Shown here in pieces: positions 1-8,915 of a DNA stretch of 64,000 nucleotides. This stretch comes from Gemmatimonas phototrophica (GTDB lineage: Bacteria; Gemmatimonadota; Gemmatimonadetes; Gemmatimonadales; Gemmatimonadaceae): the NCBI RefSeq assembly GCF_000695095.2, contig NZ_CP011454.1, positions 1-64,000 of the forward strand. Direction: 5' to 3'. Under the pieces are notes generated by a model. The model had not been told where the DNA came from. It saw only the letters and a list, made by a program, of their open reading frames with translations, and made no database searches. A program made the translations under genes and the position numbers. Numbering within the stretch: position 1 is the first letter of the stretch; each line of letters begins with the position of its first letter.

Positions 1-83
1 CGCACAACGAGTTGGGGTTGGTGATATCGACTTGCTTGCCAACACGAACCGAGTCACAACTCACGACCCTGCACCCAATTGAC

Positions 84-92
84 TTATCCACA
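84..92 (+). promoter_or_regulatory. DnaA box upstream of dnaA
   Basis: The sequence TTATCCACA is an exact match to the consensus DnaA box. It lies about 60 bases before the chosen dnaA start codon, where it could serve dnaA autoregulation or be part of the origin. It is the only perfect box I saw in the first 3 kb. Confidence 0.8.
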
Positions 93-150
93 CGGAACGG
101 GGTACCTTCGCCGCCCCTCCCCTCTTCCGTTCGCCACTGCTTGGGACACC

Positions 151-1569
151 ATGTCGCTATCGCCTGCTGAAATCTGGGACCGCCTGCGCCAACGTGCGCG
201 ACAGGTGCTTCCTGAGCAGACGTACCGCACCTGGCTCGAGCCCACCGACGCCATCGTCGTCGAAGGCGACACCCTGATGGTCGGCGCCCCCGACCAGTTT
301 TCGGCCGACTGGAACGAGTCCAAGCACGCCGATCTGCTCGCCACCTTCGCCCCGGTGGCCCTCGGCCACCCCATGAAGGTGCGCTTCAAGGTGAACGAGG
401 AACGAGCCGGGCGGGTGCAGATGGACATGTTCGTGGCGCCACCGCCAGCACCAATTGTCGCGCCACCAACAAAGCAGCAATCGCGCATTTCTACGCCACT
501 CAACCCGTTGTACACCTTTGACCAGTTTGTCATCGGCAAGTCCAACGACGTGGCCGCGGCCGCCGCTCAGGCCGCCGCCCAGGCTCCCGGCAAGGTCTAC
601 AACCCGCTCTTCATCTACGGAGAAACGGGGCTCGGCAAAACCCACCTCATGCAGGGAATCGCCCACGAACAGCTCCGCCGCAACCCGGCGCTGCGCATTG
701 CGTACGTGGGGACCGAGCAGTTCACCAACGAGTTCATCAGCGCCATTCAGACCGGCCAGATGGGCGATTTCCGCCGCCGCTTTCGGGAAATCGACCTGCT
801 GCTCGTGGACGACGTGCAGTTCCTCAAGGGGAAGGAATCCACCCAGGAGGAGTTCTTCCACACCTTCAACGCCATCTATGAGGCCGGGCGCCAGATCGTG
901 CTCACCTCCGATCGGCCCCCCAAGGAAATCCCCGGACTCGAATCCCGGCTCATTTCCCGCTTCGAGTGGGGGATGGTCGCCAACGTCGATTCCCCCGATC
1001 TCGAGCACCGCATCGCCATCCTCAAGAAGAAGGCGAGCGTCGATCACCTCGAGCTCACCATCCCCGACGAAGTCATCGAGTTCATCGCCCAGCATGTGAA
1101 GTCGTCCGTGCGCGAGCTCGAAGGCTCCATCATCAAGCTGTTGGCGTACGCCTCCTTTAAGCACCGCGAGATCTCCGTCGATCTCGCCCGCGAAGCGCTG
1201 CGCGACAAGCTCCGGGGGGCCAACACGTCCGATTTCCCCGACGTCCCGCCCACCACCATCACCGTCGCCACCATTCAGCAGGTCGTGGCGCGCGAGTGGG
1301 GGGTCACCCCCGATGGGCTGCGCTCCAAGACCCGCACCAAACAGCTCACTACCCCGCGTCAGGTGGCCATGTACCTCTGTCGCGAGCTCCTGGCACTGCA
1401 GCTGGTGGAGATCGGCAACGCCTTCGGTGGGCGCGACCACTCCACGGTTATCCATTCCCTGGAGCGGGTGGCCGAAGATATGGCCGGCGAAGCCGGGTTT
1501 ACCGAGCGTGTTTTGAAGGTTCGGGGCATGTTGGAAACTCTGCGGACAACCGGCCAGCTCGGCACCTGA
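151..1569 (+). CDS. dnaA: Chromosomal replication initiator protein DnaA
   Basis: DnaA is the AAA+ ATPase that binds DnaA boxes and melts oriC. From the ATG at 151 it gives 472 residues, a normal length. Domain I follows the start (MSLSPAEIWDRLRQRARQ), the Walker A motif GETGLGKT is at residues 157-164, Walker B LLLVDD at 216-221, and the domain IV DNA-binding signature GGRDHSTVIHS at 426-436. The open frame extends 24 codons further upstream, but those residues do not resemble DnaA, and domain I begins at 151. No clear Shine-Dalgarno sequence precedes this ATG. dnaN follows after a 233-base gap, the classic origin arrangement. Confidence 0.98.
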   Translation: MSLSPAEIWDRLRQRARQVLPEQTYRTWLEPTDAIVVEGDTLMVGAPDQFSADWNESKHADLLATFAPVALGHPMKVRFKVNEERAGRVQMDMFVAPPPAPIVAPPTKQQSRISTPLNPLYTFDQFVIGKSNDVAAAAAQAAAQAPGKVYNPLFIYGETGLGKTHLMQGIAHEQLRRNPALRIAYVGTEQFTNEFISAIQTGQMGDFRRRFREIDLLLVDDVQFLKGKESTQEEFFHTFNAIYEAGRQIVLTSDRPPKEIPGLESRLISRFEWGMVANVDSPDLEHRIAILKKKASVDHLELTIPDEVIEFIAQHVKSSVRELEGSIIKLLAYASFKHREISVDLAREALRDKLRGANTSDFPDVPPTTITVATIQQVVAREWGVTPDGLRSKTRTKQLTTPRQVAMYLCRELLALQLVEIGNAFGGRDHSTVIHSLERVAEDMAGEAGFTERVLKVRGMLETLRTTGQLGT

Positions 1570-1802
1570 ATCCCCATCGCTCCACAGTCCCCCACATTTT
1601 TGCCACCCCCACCTGTGCAACTTCGGGGAGTCTCCTCGCCTCCCCACAGGAAGTCCACATGAGGTGATATGGCGAAAGGTGTTCTGAACGCGTAGCTTGC
1701 AGCGTTTATAGACAAGCCCACATCCCCTGCTACTACCACTGTTTTTATATCTAAGTCTGTTTTTAAACAGCAGGTGTGCGCAGTCCTTCCACAAAAACGG
1801 GC
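1570..1802. other. dnaA-dnaN intergenic region, candidate oriC
   Basis: This gap lies between dnaA and dnaN. It carries six plus-strand YCCACA cores (1581-1586, 1591-1596, 1643-1648, 1654-1659, 1717-1722, 1788-1793), each the 3' part of a DnaA box, but no full TTATCCACA. An AT-rich tract at about 1739-1769 is a plausible DNA unwinding element in a GC-rich genome. The position fits an origin by analogy with many bacteria; function is inferred. The promoter and leader of dnaN must also lie here. Confidence 0.5.
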
Positions 1803-2915
1803 ATGAAGTTCACGATCTCGCGTGAAAAACTGCAGGAAGGCCTCCAGGCCGTGACCGCTGCGGTACCGGCCAAGACCACTTTGCCGGTACTCGCCAATCT
1901 GCTCGTCGAAACCACCGAGCGCGGAATTCGCTTTTCCGCGACCGACCTCGATATCGCTGTCAGCACGGAAGTCAGTGCCGACGTCGAAACGCCTGGCGCG
2001 ATCACCATTCCCGCCAAGAAACTCAGCGAGATCGCCCGCGAGCTGCCGCCGTCGCCGGTCAAGATCACGGCGAGCGGCGAGCAGCGAGTGACCATCGAGT
2101 GCGGACGATCCAAGTTCAAGCTGCTTGGCTTGCCGCGCGATGAGTTCCCCACGTTCCCGAGCGTACGCTTCAACGACTCGTGGCGCGTCAAGTCGGGAGA
2201 ACTGCAAAAACTCATCTCGCACACCGCCTTTGCCGTCAGCACCGAAGAGTCGCGACCCATTCTCAACGGCGTGCTCTGGGAGCTGCGCGAAGAGCGCATG
2301 CGCATGGTGGCCACCAACGGTCACCGCCTGGCCAAGATGGAGCTGCCAGTCGAAGCCAGCAGCGCCCCGCCGGGCGATCTCATCGTGCCCCCCAAGGCGC
2401 TCGAGCAAATCCGCCGGCTCTTTCCGGCCGAAGAAGAACTCGAAATTGCGCGCGGCGATAACCACCTCGGCTTCCGCTCGCCATTCACGTCGGTCTTTAC
2501 CCGCCTCGTTGAGGGTCCGTATCCCAACTACGAACAGGTCATCCCCAAGGACAACGACCGCTATGCGCTGGCCGACAAGGCCGCGCTCACCAGCGCCCTC
2601 AAGCGCATGAGCGTCATTGCGTCCGATCAGACGCACCGCATCAAGATGTCGTTCAACACCGGGATGCTGAAGTTCAGCGTCACCACCCCCGATCTGGGCG
2701 AAGCCAGCGACGAACTCCCGGTGAACTACACCGGCGATCAGCTCGATATCGGCTTCAACGCCACCTATCTGCTGGAAATCCTGCGCTACATGCCCACCGA
2801 GCAGGTGCGCCTCACGTTCAAGGCCCCCGAACGTGCCGCCACCATCGAGCCCGAAGGGTGGGACGACCCGGCCAAGTACCTCTGCCTGGTCATGCCGCTG
2901 CGGTTGATGGATTGA
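1803..2915 (+). CDS. dnaN: DNA polymerase III beta subunit (sliding clamp)
   Basis: DnaN forms the ring-shaped dimer that tethers DNA polymerase III to the template. From ATG 1803 the protein has 370 residues and starts MKFTISREKLQEGLQAVTAA, the usual beginning of the family. An in-frame start nine codons upstream would add residues untypical of DnaN. The C-terminus YLCLVMPLRLMD matches the conserved VMPMRL ending near the hydrophobic protein-binding pocket. It is followed by a long inverted repeat that separates it from a convergent gene. Confidence 0.97.
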   Translation: MKFTISREKLQEGLQAVTAAVPAKTTLPVLANLLVETTERGIRFSATDLDIAVSTEVSADVETPGAITIPAKKLSEIARELPPSPVKITASGEQRVTIECGRSKFKLLGLPRDEFPTFPSVRFNDSWRVKSGELQKLISHTAFAVSTEESRPILNGVLWELREERMRMVATNGHRLAKMELPVEASSAPPGDLIVPPKALEQIRRLFPAEEELEIARGDNHLGFRSPFTSVFTRLVEGPYPNYEQVIPKDNDRYALADKAALTSALKRMSVIASDQTHRIKMSFNTGMLKFSVTTPDLGEASDELPVNYTGDQLDIGFNATYLLEILRYMPTEQVRLTFKAPERAATIEPEGWDDPAKYLCLVMPLRLMD

Positions 2916-2936
2916 GGTGGAAAGCTGTCAGCTCAC

Positions 2937-3086
2937 AAGAACTGATAACTCAAGACTTGAACTGACAGCTGACAACTCGAACTCACAACTGAGAACTCGC
3001 CCGAGGATCACGTGATCTTCGGGCGAGTTCTCAGTTTTCAGTCGGAGTTCTCAGTCGTCAGTCAAAGTTGTCAGTTCTCAGTTCAA
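2937..3086. repeat. Long imperfect inverted repeat, AACTGACAACT family; likely bidirectional terminator
   Basis: Two arms of about 75 bases meet at 3011/3012. The central 22 bases on each side (2990-3011 and 3012-3033) pair with a single mismatch. The outer parts are built from degenerate repeats such as AACTGACAACT, AACTCACAACT and AACTGAGAACT, and pair imperfectly. The element fills the gap between dnaN (plus) and the next gene (minus). A related element lies at 30131-30285, also between convergent genes. Termination is inferred from position and structure. Confidence 0.75.
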
Positions 3087-3983
3087 CTACCGCACCCGCT
3101 CCGCCCTCACCTCGACCTTCTGCACAATCTGCTGGGTGCGGGCCGCATTGCCCGGTGTCCGTTCCGTCGCCTGCATCGTCAGGGTCGATGTGCCCTCCAG
3201 ACGCTCCACAGTGCCCCCTGCAGCGGCGATCTCCACCCGCTGGGACCCAGTGGCTGTCCCGGCCAGTTCGAGGCTCCTGAAGGCCGATCCGCCCTTCCCT
3301 TCGAGCCTTGTGACCAGCTCCCGTCGAAGCACGAGTTGGCGATCGTCCAGCTTTTCGAGCGTTGAAATGACGGTGCTATACACCGTCATTGGGACACCAT
3401 TGCGGCATACAAGGGTCACCGTACTGTCTTTCCACCGTTCTCCGGCCAGAATTCCATTGGGAATGCGGACCAGTAGTTCACGGGCCAGTGCGGCTGCGCC
3501 GGCTTCTGGCCGGTCACACTCGTTAGCCAGGGGTGGGCGGGTGGTCACCCGCACCAGAGCGCTGTCCATGACGGCATCCAGCAGCAGGAGCGCCGGCATC
3601 GTGGGGAGCATCGTCCCTTTGCTGTTGTCAAAGCTCGTGCGGACCGTGAACGAATCCACCTGACCCGCGCCCTTGAGCGCGCCAGCGGTGGTACGGTCGA
3701 AGCGCCACGACACGAGCGCGCGCGACTCCACCCGTTGCTCATCGGCGGCCGATCCGCTCACCCCCTCGCCACTCACCTTGAGCCGCGCCAGCGATTGCAC
3801 ACGCCAGGTGGCCATTGGCACGCGGCCGGGGAGCGAAACACGCAGGGGACCGCGCTCAACAGGCGCGGGAACCGGAATTGGAGCGGGGCTTGGTGTTGGA
3901 GTAATAACAGCACCACCACCGCAGGCAGACGCCAGCATTGCGCCAAAAGCGCCAAAAACTGCTCTCTTTACGGGTCTCGTCAC
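3087..3983 (-). CDS. Hypothetical lipoprotein
   Basis: The protein has 298 residues with a lipoprotein signal peptide ending LASAC (Cys21), followed by a Pro/Ala-rich linker (PTPSPAPIPVPAPV). The rest is soluble and looks beta-rich, with no motif I can assign. It should be exported and anchored to a membrane. It lies 37 bases downstream of the 3' end of rnpB on the same strand, so it may be read from the rnpB promoter or from a start in that short gap. Conserved function is unknown to me. Confidence 0.8.
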   Translation of the reverse strand: MTRPVKRAVFGAFGAMLASACGGGAVITPTPSPAPIPVPAPVERGPLRVSLPGRVPMATWRVQSLARLKVSGEGVSGSAADEQRVESRALVSWRFDRTTAGALKGAGQVDSFTVRTSFDNSKGTMLPTMPALLLLDAVMDSALVRVTTRPPLANECDRPEAGAAALARELLVRIPNGILAGERWKDSTVTLVCRNGVPMTVYSTVISTLEKLDDRQLVLRRELVTRLEGKGGSAFRSLELAGTATGSQRVEIAAAGGTVERLEGTSTLTMQATERTPGNAARTQQIVQKVEVRAERVR

Positions 3984-4020
3984 GTTACATCACTTCCCGA
4001 AAAGACTGGAAAAAACACAC

Positions 4021-4454
4021 GGACACCGCCGGCCTATAAGCCGGGTTCTGTCGGTACACCGAGGTGCACCGGACGGTCATTCCTCTCGGCGTGCCGTCAC
4101 CGACACGCTCCAGCAGCCTACCCGCGGTTCACTGCGTCAGCCCGAAGGCCTGGCAGCCCTTTCGAGACGGGCCGTCTCTCACCGCCTATTTGGCCTTGCT
4201 CCGGTCGGGGTTTACCGAGCCACGTTCGTTGCCGAACGCGCGGTGGGCTCTTACCCCACCCTTTCACCCTTACCGTCTTCTTGCGAAGGCGGCGGTTTGC
4301 TTTCTGTTGCACTGTCCGTTGCGTGAAGCTCGCGCCGCACGCACCCAGGCGTTACCTGGCAACCTGCCCTGTGGAGCCCGGACTTTCCTCGGAGCTGAGG
4401 CGCGGCCACCAGGGCCCGTCCCCCATCTTCGCGACCGTCCGGCCGACGATATCC
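4021..4454 (-). ncRNA. rnpB: RNase P RNA, bacterial class A
   Basis: This is the catalytic RNA that removes the 5' leader of pre-tRNA. On the minus strand the universally conserved GAGGAAAGTCCGGGCTCC lies at 4390-4373, followed by an ACAGGGCAGGTTGCC-type segment, and the 3' consensus ACAGAACCCGGCTTAT is at 4051-4036. The ends were set by the P1 helix: bases 4454-4441 pair with 4034-4021 over 14 pairs, including several G-U. The length of about 434 nt is at the upper end for class A. Protein frames overlapping this segment are spurious. Confidence 0.95.
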
Positions 4455-4464
4455 GTGTCTGCCC

Positions 4465-4470
4465 AATATA
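4465..4470 (-). promoter_or_regulatory. Probable -10 box of rnpB
   Basis: On the minus strand TATATT lies 10 bases upstream of the predicted 5' end of the RNase P RNA, the right spacing for a sigma-70 -10 element. I do not see a convincing -35 hexamer 17 bases further upstream. Confidence 0.45.
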
Positions 4471-4640
4471 ACGGCGCCCCCCATCATGACGGGGCATGGC
4501 GCGGCAAATCAGCGCCCAGACATACACCAGCACGCGGCAGGCTGACAGCGGAGTGACATGCGCCGGTATTGTCGCCCCGTTCATAACCAGGTGCGGAGTC
4601 CTGCTTCGGCCTGAGCAGTCACCTTGAACGGAGGATGGAC

Positions 4641-5537
4641 ATGGTCACCAGCAGTCGAGCACCACGTGCCGTGGTCACGTTCGTGACGCCGGCGGAACAG
4701 CAGCGCGTGGATGCCCTGACCGGCCGAGGGTGTGTTACCGTGCATCGCGAAAACCTGGACCAGGTGCTCAGCGATCTGCGCACACACGCCGTGTCGGCGG
4801 TCATCGTCAGCGTGTCGCGCTACCAGCAGCACTACGCGCCTTCGGTCGCGCGGCTTGTTCGTGAGTTTCCGCGGGTGCCGGCTGTGGCGCTCCTGTCGGC
4901 CTACGAGACCCGATCGTCAGCCGCGCTGCTATCGCTGGGTGAACATGGCGTGCGCACCCTGGTGGATACACGCGATCCTGCCGGGTGGCGCGAATTGCGC
5001 TCGCTGGTGAATGCGGAAACACCGGGGAGCATTGATAACCTCGCCATTCGCACACTGCGCAATGATTTGGCGACGGCCCGCAGCAGCAGCGTGCGCTTTT
5101 TCGACACGCTCTTCACAGTGCCGCGCAGCATGACCACAGTGCAGCAATTGGCCCGCTACATCGGTGTGGTCCCTACCACCCTCATGAGTCGATTCTACCG
5201 GGCAGGTATTCCGGCGCCCAAGAAGTATCTGGCCGCGGCCCGTCTGGTACGCGCCGCACACCTGCTGGAGAATCCGGGGAGTTCCATAACCCAGGTCTCC
5301 TTTCTCATGGAGTACTCGTCACCGCAAAGCTTCTCCCGACACGTTTCGGGCATTCTGCACATGGGAGCGGCGGAGTTTCGACGCCGCTATTCCGGTGAAC
5401 AGATGCTGGAGCACATGCGGCAATCGCTCGTCCTCCCGTATCGACAGCAGCTCCAGACTTTCGATCCGTTTGCATCGCCACCGCAGTGGTTGGTGCAACG
5501 CCGTCCCGACAGTGAACGGGTGGCGGCGCCAGATTAG
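4641..5537 (+). CDS. AraC-family DNA-binding transcriptional regulator
   Basis: This is a 298-residue regulator. The C-terminal half (about residues 160-255) has an AraC/XylS double helix-turn-helix, with TVQQLARYIGVVPTTLMSRF as the first and the diagnostic SFLMEYSSPQSFSRHV as the second. The N-terminal half resembles no ligand-binding domain I recognise; its short hydrophobic strands look like a receiver-like fold without an obvious phospho-acceptor set. The start at 4641 was chosen because GGAGG at 4630-4634 is correctly spaced; the ATG at 4635 sits directly on that site. It converges on the chemoreceptor gene with only 3 bases between stops. Confidence 0.85.
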   Translation: MVTSSRAPRAVVTFVTPAEQQRVDALTGRGCVTVHRENLDQVLSDLRTHAVSAVIVSVSRYQQHYAPSVARLVREFPRVPAVALLSAYETRSSAALLSLGEHGVRTLVDTRDPAGWRELRSLVNAETPGSIDNLAIRTLRNDLATARSSSVRFFDTLFTVPRSMTTVQQLARYIGVVPTTLMSRFYRAGIPAPKKYLAAARLVRAAHLLENPGSSITQVSFLMEYSSPQSFSRHVSGILHMGAAEFRRRYSGEQMLEHMRQSLVLPYRQQLQTFDPFASPPQWLVQRRPDSERVAAPD

Positions 5538-5540
5538 GCG

Positions 5541-7238
5541 TTAGCGCACCACCGCAAACTCTGTCGTGTGCCGCAGGGCCATGGAGCGTAGCCGCGCGGC
5601 CGCCTGCGACAGTTGCTGGGCGCTGTGGGACAGCTCTTCGAGACTGCTGCGCTGCGCCGCCGAACCATCCGCCGCCGTACGGGCGCCGGCTGACGCGCGC
5701 TGCGCGGAGAGATCAAGCGCTTCGAAGGCAGACGCGGCTGAGGCGGAGAGCTGCGCCTGCGTTTCAGCGAGCACGGCCACTTCATCGCTCTGCTTCGTGA
5801 TGCGCGAAATGCCGTCCACCATGGTGGTGAGCGCCCGGGTGGCATCACGGGCAATGGTCCCGGCCCCCTGCACCTCGTCAGCCGTCGTATCCATGGCCAG
5901 GACGGCGGCGCTGATGTCATCGCGCACCCGCTGCACCGTGGCGGCCACGCGCTTGGCCGCCATCGCACTTTCCACCGACAGCGCGCGGATTTCATCTGCT
6001 ACCACGGCAAACCCCAGCCCATCTTCTCCGGCACGCGAGGCTTCAATGGCGGCGTTGAGCGCCAGCATGTTGGTTTGCCGGGCAATGCGGGACACGGTAT
6101 CCACAAAGTGTCCCACCTGTTCAGAGGCCGGCTCCAGTGCACGTACGGTAGTGGCGGCGGCGTTCACATCCTCCCCCACGCGCAGCAGCGCCTGCGCGGC
6201 GCGTTCAATGGCCTCTCGACTGGCCCCGGCCATGTCATCAAGCACATGCGCGTCGGAAGCCGTGGTGTGTGCGGTGCGCCGTGCCGAATCGGCGGTGCGC
6301 CGCGCATCGTGTCCCGTGCGAAGCCCCTGGGCGGCGCGCTCCTGTTGCACATGCAGCTCCTCGCTCAGGGAGTGCGCCCCACCGGCGACTTCCACCGCCC
6401 GTCGCTGCATGGTGCTGGAGGCGCTGTACACCTGCGTGGCCACGGCCGCGACTTCGTCGGCTTCACGCTGCACCGTCTCGATCAGCAGCTGGAGCTCGTC
6501 CACCATGCCGTTGAAGCTGCGCTCGAGAAATCCCAGTTCATCGGCGTGACGCGCATCGGCGCGGGCGGACAGATCGCCGTGTTCCACCTGCGCCATGCGC
6601 TCGCGGGTTCGCCGTAGTCGGGTGATAAGGCGCGACGGCATCTGAATGACCTGCTGCGAAACGAGCAGCAGCAACCCGGCCGCGAGCAGGATGTGCGGTG
6701 TGGGCGTGGCGCTGAACGGCATGAACGCGTTGTGCGCGAAACTGGCCGCTACAAACCCGGCAACAGACGCCGCCGTGGTGACGTACCCGAGCGTGGGTCC
6801 CCGATCGAACGAATAGGGGACAATGGCCAGGATGTAGGTGAGCACCAGCACGGGCGCCCCGAACACGTACACCACCCCGCTGATGAGGGCGGTGTCAACG
6901 ATGGCAAAGAGGTACTTGAGCCAGCGGCGGTAGAGCGACGGCGTGGACCCGAGGACCGACAGCAGCGCATTGAGCGCCAGCGCTCCGGCCAACATCCCGG
7001 CCACAGTCCAGAGGGGGACGGCCGCGAGTCCCAGTTGCATGGCGCCAACCAGGACGACGGCCACGATGATCGTGCTCCACAGCCGGCGGCGCGACGCCAC
7101 GCGGAAGGTAGCGACATCCTTGGCCCGCTCCTCTTCGTAGAGCGTGGCGGCCGAGACCGGCACCGCCCGCGTTGAGGCGGGGGTGAGCAGTCGCGGCATC
7201 GACCGCGGCGTCAGCGAGGGAAGGGCGGGAGAGGCCAT
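5541..7238 (-). CDS. Methyl-accepting chemotaxis protein with a multi-pass membrane N-terminus
   Basis: The protein has 565 residues. Residues about 50-205 form several hydrophobic segments with no large periplasmic loop, so the sensor is probably membrane-embedded. A HAMP-like stretch follows (RERMAQVEHGDLSARADARHADELGFLERSFNGM), then a coiled-coil signalling domain with the conserved hairpin tip IARQTNMLALNAAIEASRAG and FAVVADEIRAL. It should signal to CheA/CheW, but no other chemotaxis genes are in the window. I see no C-terminal CheR/CheB-tethering pentapeptide. Confidence 0.93.
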   Translation of the reverse strand: MASPALPSLTPRSMPRLLTPASTRAVPVSAATLYEEERAKDVATFRVASRRRLWSTIIVAVVLVGAMQLGLAAVPLWTVAGMLAGALALNALLSVLGSTPSLYRRWLKYLFAIVDTALISGVVYVFGAPVLVLTYILAIVPYSFDRGPTLGYVTTAASVAGFVAASFAHNAFMPFSATPTPHILLAAGLLLLVSQQVIQMPSRLITRLRRTRERMAQVEHGDLSARADARHADELGFLERSFNGMVDELQLLIETVQREADEVAAVATQVYSASSTMQRRAVEVAGGAHSLSEELHVQQERAAQGLRTGHDARRTADSARRTAHTTASDAHVLDDMAGASREAIERAAQALLRVGEDVNAAATTVRALEPASEQVGHFVDTVSRIARQTNMLALNAAIEASRAGEDGLGFAVVADEIRALSVESAMAAKRVAATVQRVRDDISAAVLAMDTTADEVQGAGTIARDATRALTTMVDGISRITKQSDEVAVLAETQAQLSASAASAFEALDLSAQRASAGARTAADGSAAQRSSLEELSHSAQQLSQAAARLRSMALRHTTEFAVVR

Positions 7239-7260
7239 ACGCGTACAAGACGCGCAAGCC

Positions 7261-7291
7261 GGCGGGGGGTATCGGGGCGTGGCCCCCCGCC
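7261..7291 (-). terminator. Hairpin after pyrE
   Basis: GGCGGGGGG at 7261-7269 pairs with CCCCCCGCC at 7283-7291, giving a 9-bp GC stem 11 bases beyond the pyrE stop. There is no U tract, so it is an atypical terminator. It sits in the 63-base gap before the chemoreceptor start. Confidence 0.5.
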
Positions 7292-7301
7292 AATCCCCAG
7301 T

Positions 7302-7877
7302 CTACGCGATCAGCGGCATCAACTGTTCGGCGGTCACCAGACTGATGACCCGCAAGCCCGCCGCTTCCAGCGCTTCCCGCCCGCCTTCCTGGCGGTCTAC
7401 CAGCGACAACACGCCCAGCACCTCGCCGCCGGCGGCGCGAATGGCTTCGACCGCCTTGAGGGCGGAGCCACCGGTGGTGATCACATCTTCCACCACCACC
7501 ACCTTGTCGCCGGCCTGGAACGGCCCTTCGATGAGCTTCCCGGTCCCGTGCTGCTTGGCTTCCTTGCGTACGGTAAAGCCCCGAACCATCTCCCCGTCAC
7601 CGCGCTCGGCGGCCAAGGCGCTGGCATGGGCAATGGCGTAGGCAATCGGGTCGGCGCCGAGGGTCAGACCGCCCACGGCGTCTACGGGCCAGCCGGTGGC
7701 ACGGAGCGCGGCCAGGCCGGCCCGCCCAATGAGGAGCTGCCCTTCGGGGTGCATCGCCGTGAGGCGGCAGTCCACATACAGATTTGAGCGCCGGCCGGAG
7801 GCCAGCACAAAATCGCCCCGCTTGGCCGAACGGCTGGCCAGCAGGGCGATCAGGCGTGTCATGGTGGCGTCGGTCAA
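7302..7877 (-). CDS. pyrE: Orotate phosphoribosyltransferase
   Basis: PyrE converts orotate and PRPP to OMP in de novo pyrimidine synthesis. The 191-residue protein has the catalytic-loop sequence RKEAKQHGTGKLIEG and the PRPP-binding motif VVVVEDVITTGGS, with the usual N-terminal GDFVLASGRRSNLYVD. The TTG at 7877 overlaps the stop codon of the upstream kinase by four bases (TTGA), implying translational coupling. An ATG at 7862 is an alternative that would shorten the protein by five residues. Other pyr genes are not nearby. Confidence 0.95.
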   Translation of the reverse strand: MTDATMTRLIALLASRSAKRGDFVLASGRRSNLYVDCRLTAMHPEGQLLIGRAGLAALRATGWPVDAVGGLTLGADPIAYAIAHASALAAERGDGEMVRGFTVRKEAKQHGTGKLIEGPFQAGDKVVVVEDVITTGGSALKAVEAIRAAGGEVLGVLSLVDRQEGGREALEAAGLRVISLVTAEQLMPLIA

Positions 7878-8833
7878 CGTCCGAACAGTCCCTTCATCTT
7901 GCCAAAGAGTCCGCCCTTGTCCTTGCCGGCATCGCCGCCGCCCCCTGAGGAGGGGGCAGGAGCCGACTGCCCAGTGGGCATGACCGTGCTACCGGCCGCC
8001 TCGATGAAGGCATCGGAGAACGCCTTGACCGACGGATACCGTTCGGCGGGCGCCTTGGACAGGGCTTTCATGACCACCGCTTCCACGGCGGTCGGGAACG
8101 TGAGACTGGGCTTCGCCTTGTTGAGCGAGACCGGCGGCTGGGTGAGCAGCTGTGAGAACAGCTCACGCGGCGACTTGCCAGTGTACGGCAGGCACCCGGA
8201 GAGCAGGAAGTACGCGATGGTCGCCAGCGAATACTGGTCGGCCGCCGGACCCACCAGCTCGCCCGACAATGCTTCCGGCGCCACGTACATGAGCGTGCCC
8301 ACGAAAAACCCGGCCCGGGTCAAGCGCTGGTCGGGAGCGGCGTCGGTATCGGCAGCAATGCCGAAATCGAGCAGCTTGATGTGCTTGGCCGCCGGATCGT
8401 ACATGATGTTCTCCGGCTTCAGGTCGCGGTGCACGATGCCCACATCGTGGGCCGCCTGAACCGCTCCGCAGATCTGGGCAAGGATCTCACCAACCTCCTT
8501 GCACGGCAGGGGGCCGCTCTTTTCGGCGTACTTGTCCAAGATCTCGCCACCGGCCCACTCAATCGCCAGATAGTAGCGATCGGTGTCCGATTGGCCGTAG
8601 TCTAGGGTGCGTACGATGTTCGGGTGTTCTACCCGTGCACCGAACTGTGCCTCGCGCAGGAAACGCGCGACAGCGGTTTTATCGTGCTGCAGCTTTTCGC
8701 GCAGCACCTTCAGGGCTACGGTGCCATGTGTGGCATGATCGGCACGAAAAACGGTAGCTGTACCGCCTTCGCCAACCTTCCCACGCACCGTGTACCCGGC
8801 AAGAGTCGTCCCGACTAGCGTCTCGATGGCCAC
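7874..8833 (-). CDS. Soluble Ser/Thr protein kinase (PknB-like)
   Basis: This is a 319-residue Hanks-type kinase. The glycine loop GEGGTATV is at residues 21-28, the catalytic Lys at 42, the HRDLKPEN loop has Asp137, DFGIA follows, and APE appears as VAPEALSG. No membrane helix is visible. After the kinase domain comes a Gly/Ser/Pro-rich linker, and the chain ends GLFGKMKGLFGR, a short duplicated hydrophobic-basic motif that could be a membrane or partner-binding tail (inference). The stop overlaps pyrE. It is divergent from the GWxTD lipoprotein gene across 82 bases. Confidence 0.93.
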   Translation of the reverse strand: MAIETLVGTTLAGYTVRGKVGEGGTATVFRADHATHGTVALKVLREKLQHDKTAVARFLREAQFGARVEHPNIVRTLDYGQSDTDRYYLAIEWAGGEILDKYAEKSGPLPCKEVGEILAQICGAVQAAHDVGIVHRDLKPENIMYDPAAKHIKLLDFGIAADTDAAPDQRLTRAGFFVGTLMYVAPEALSGELVGPAADQYSLATIAYFLLSGCLPYTGKSPRELFSQLLTQPPVSLNKAKPSLTFPTAVEAVVMKALSKAPAERYPSVKAFSDAFIEAAGSTVMPTGQSAPAPSSGGGGDAGKDKGGLFGKMKGLFGR

Positions 8834-8915
8834 GGGGCGAACGTAACGCCGTACGGCAGTCGCAGCAAGACAAAGAACAGGAACGTGTCGTAACCTTTGG
8901 ACTATACGTCATAAC

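Noticed and set aside
157-1794. A 545-codon open frame antisense to dnaA
   Set aside because: It is the mirror of a high-GC coding region; the translation has no recognisable domain and dnaA is certain.
4064-4471. Protein frames across 4.0-4.5 kb
   Set aside because: The segment is the RNase P RNA gene with conserved core sequences and a P1 helix.
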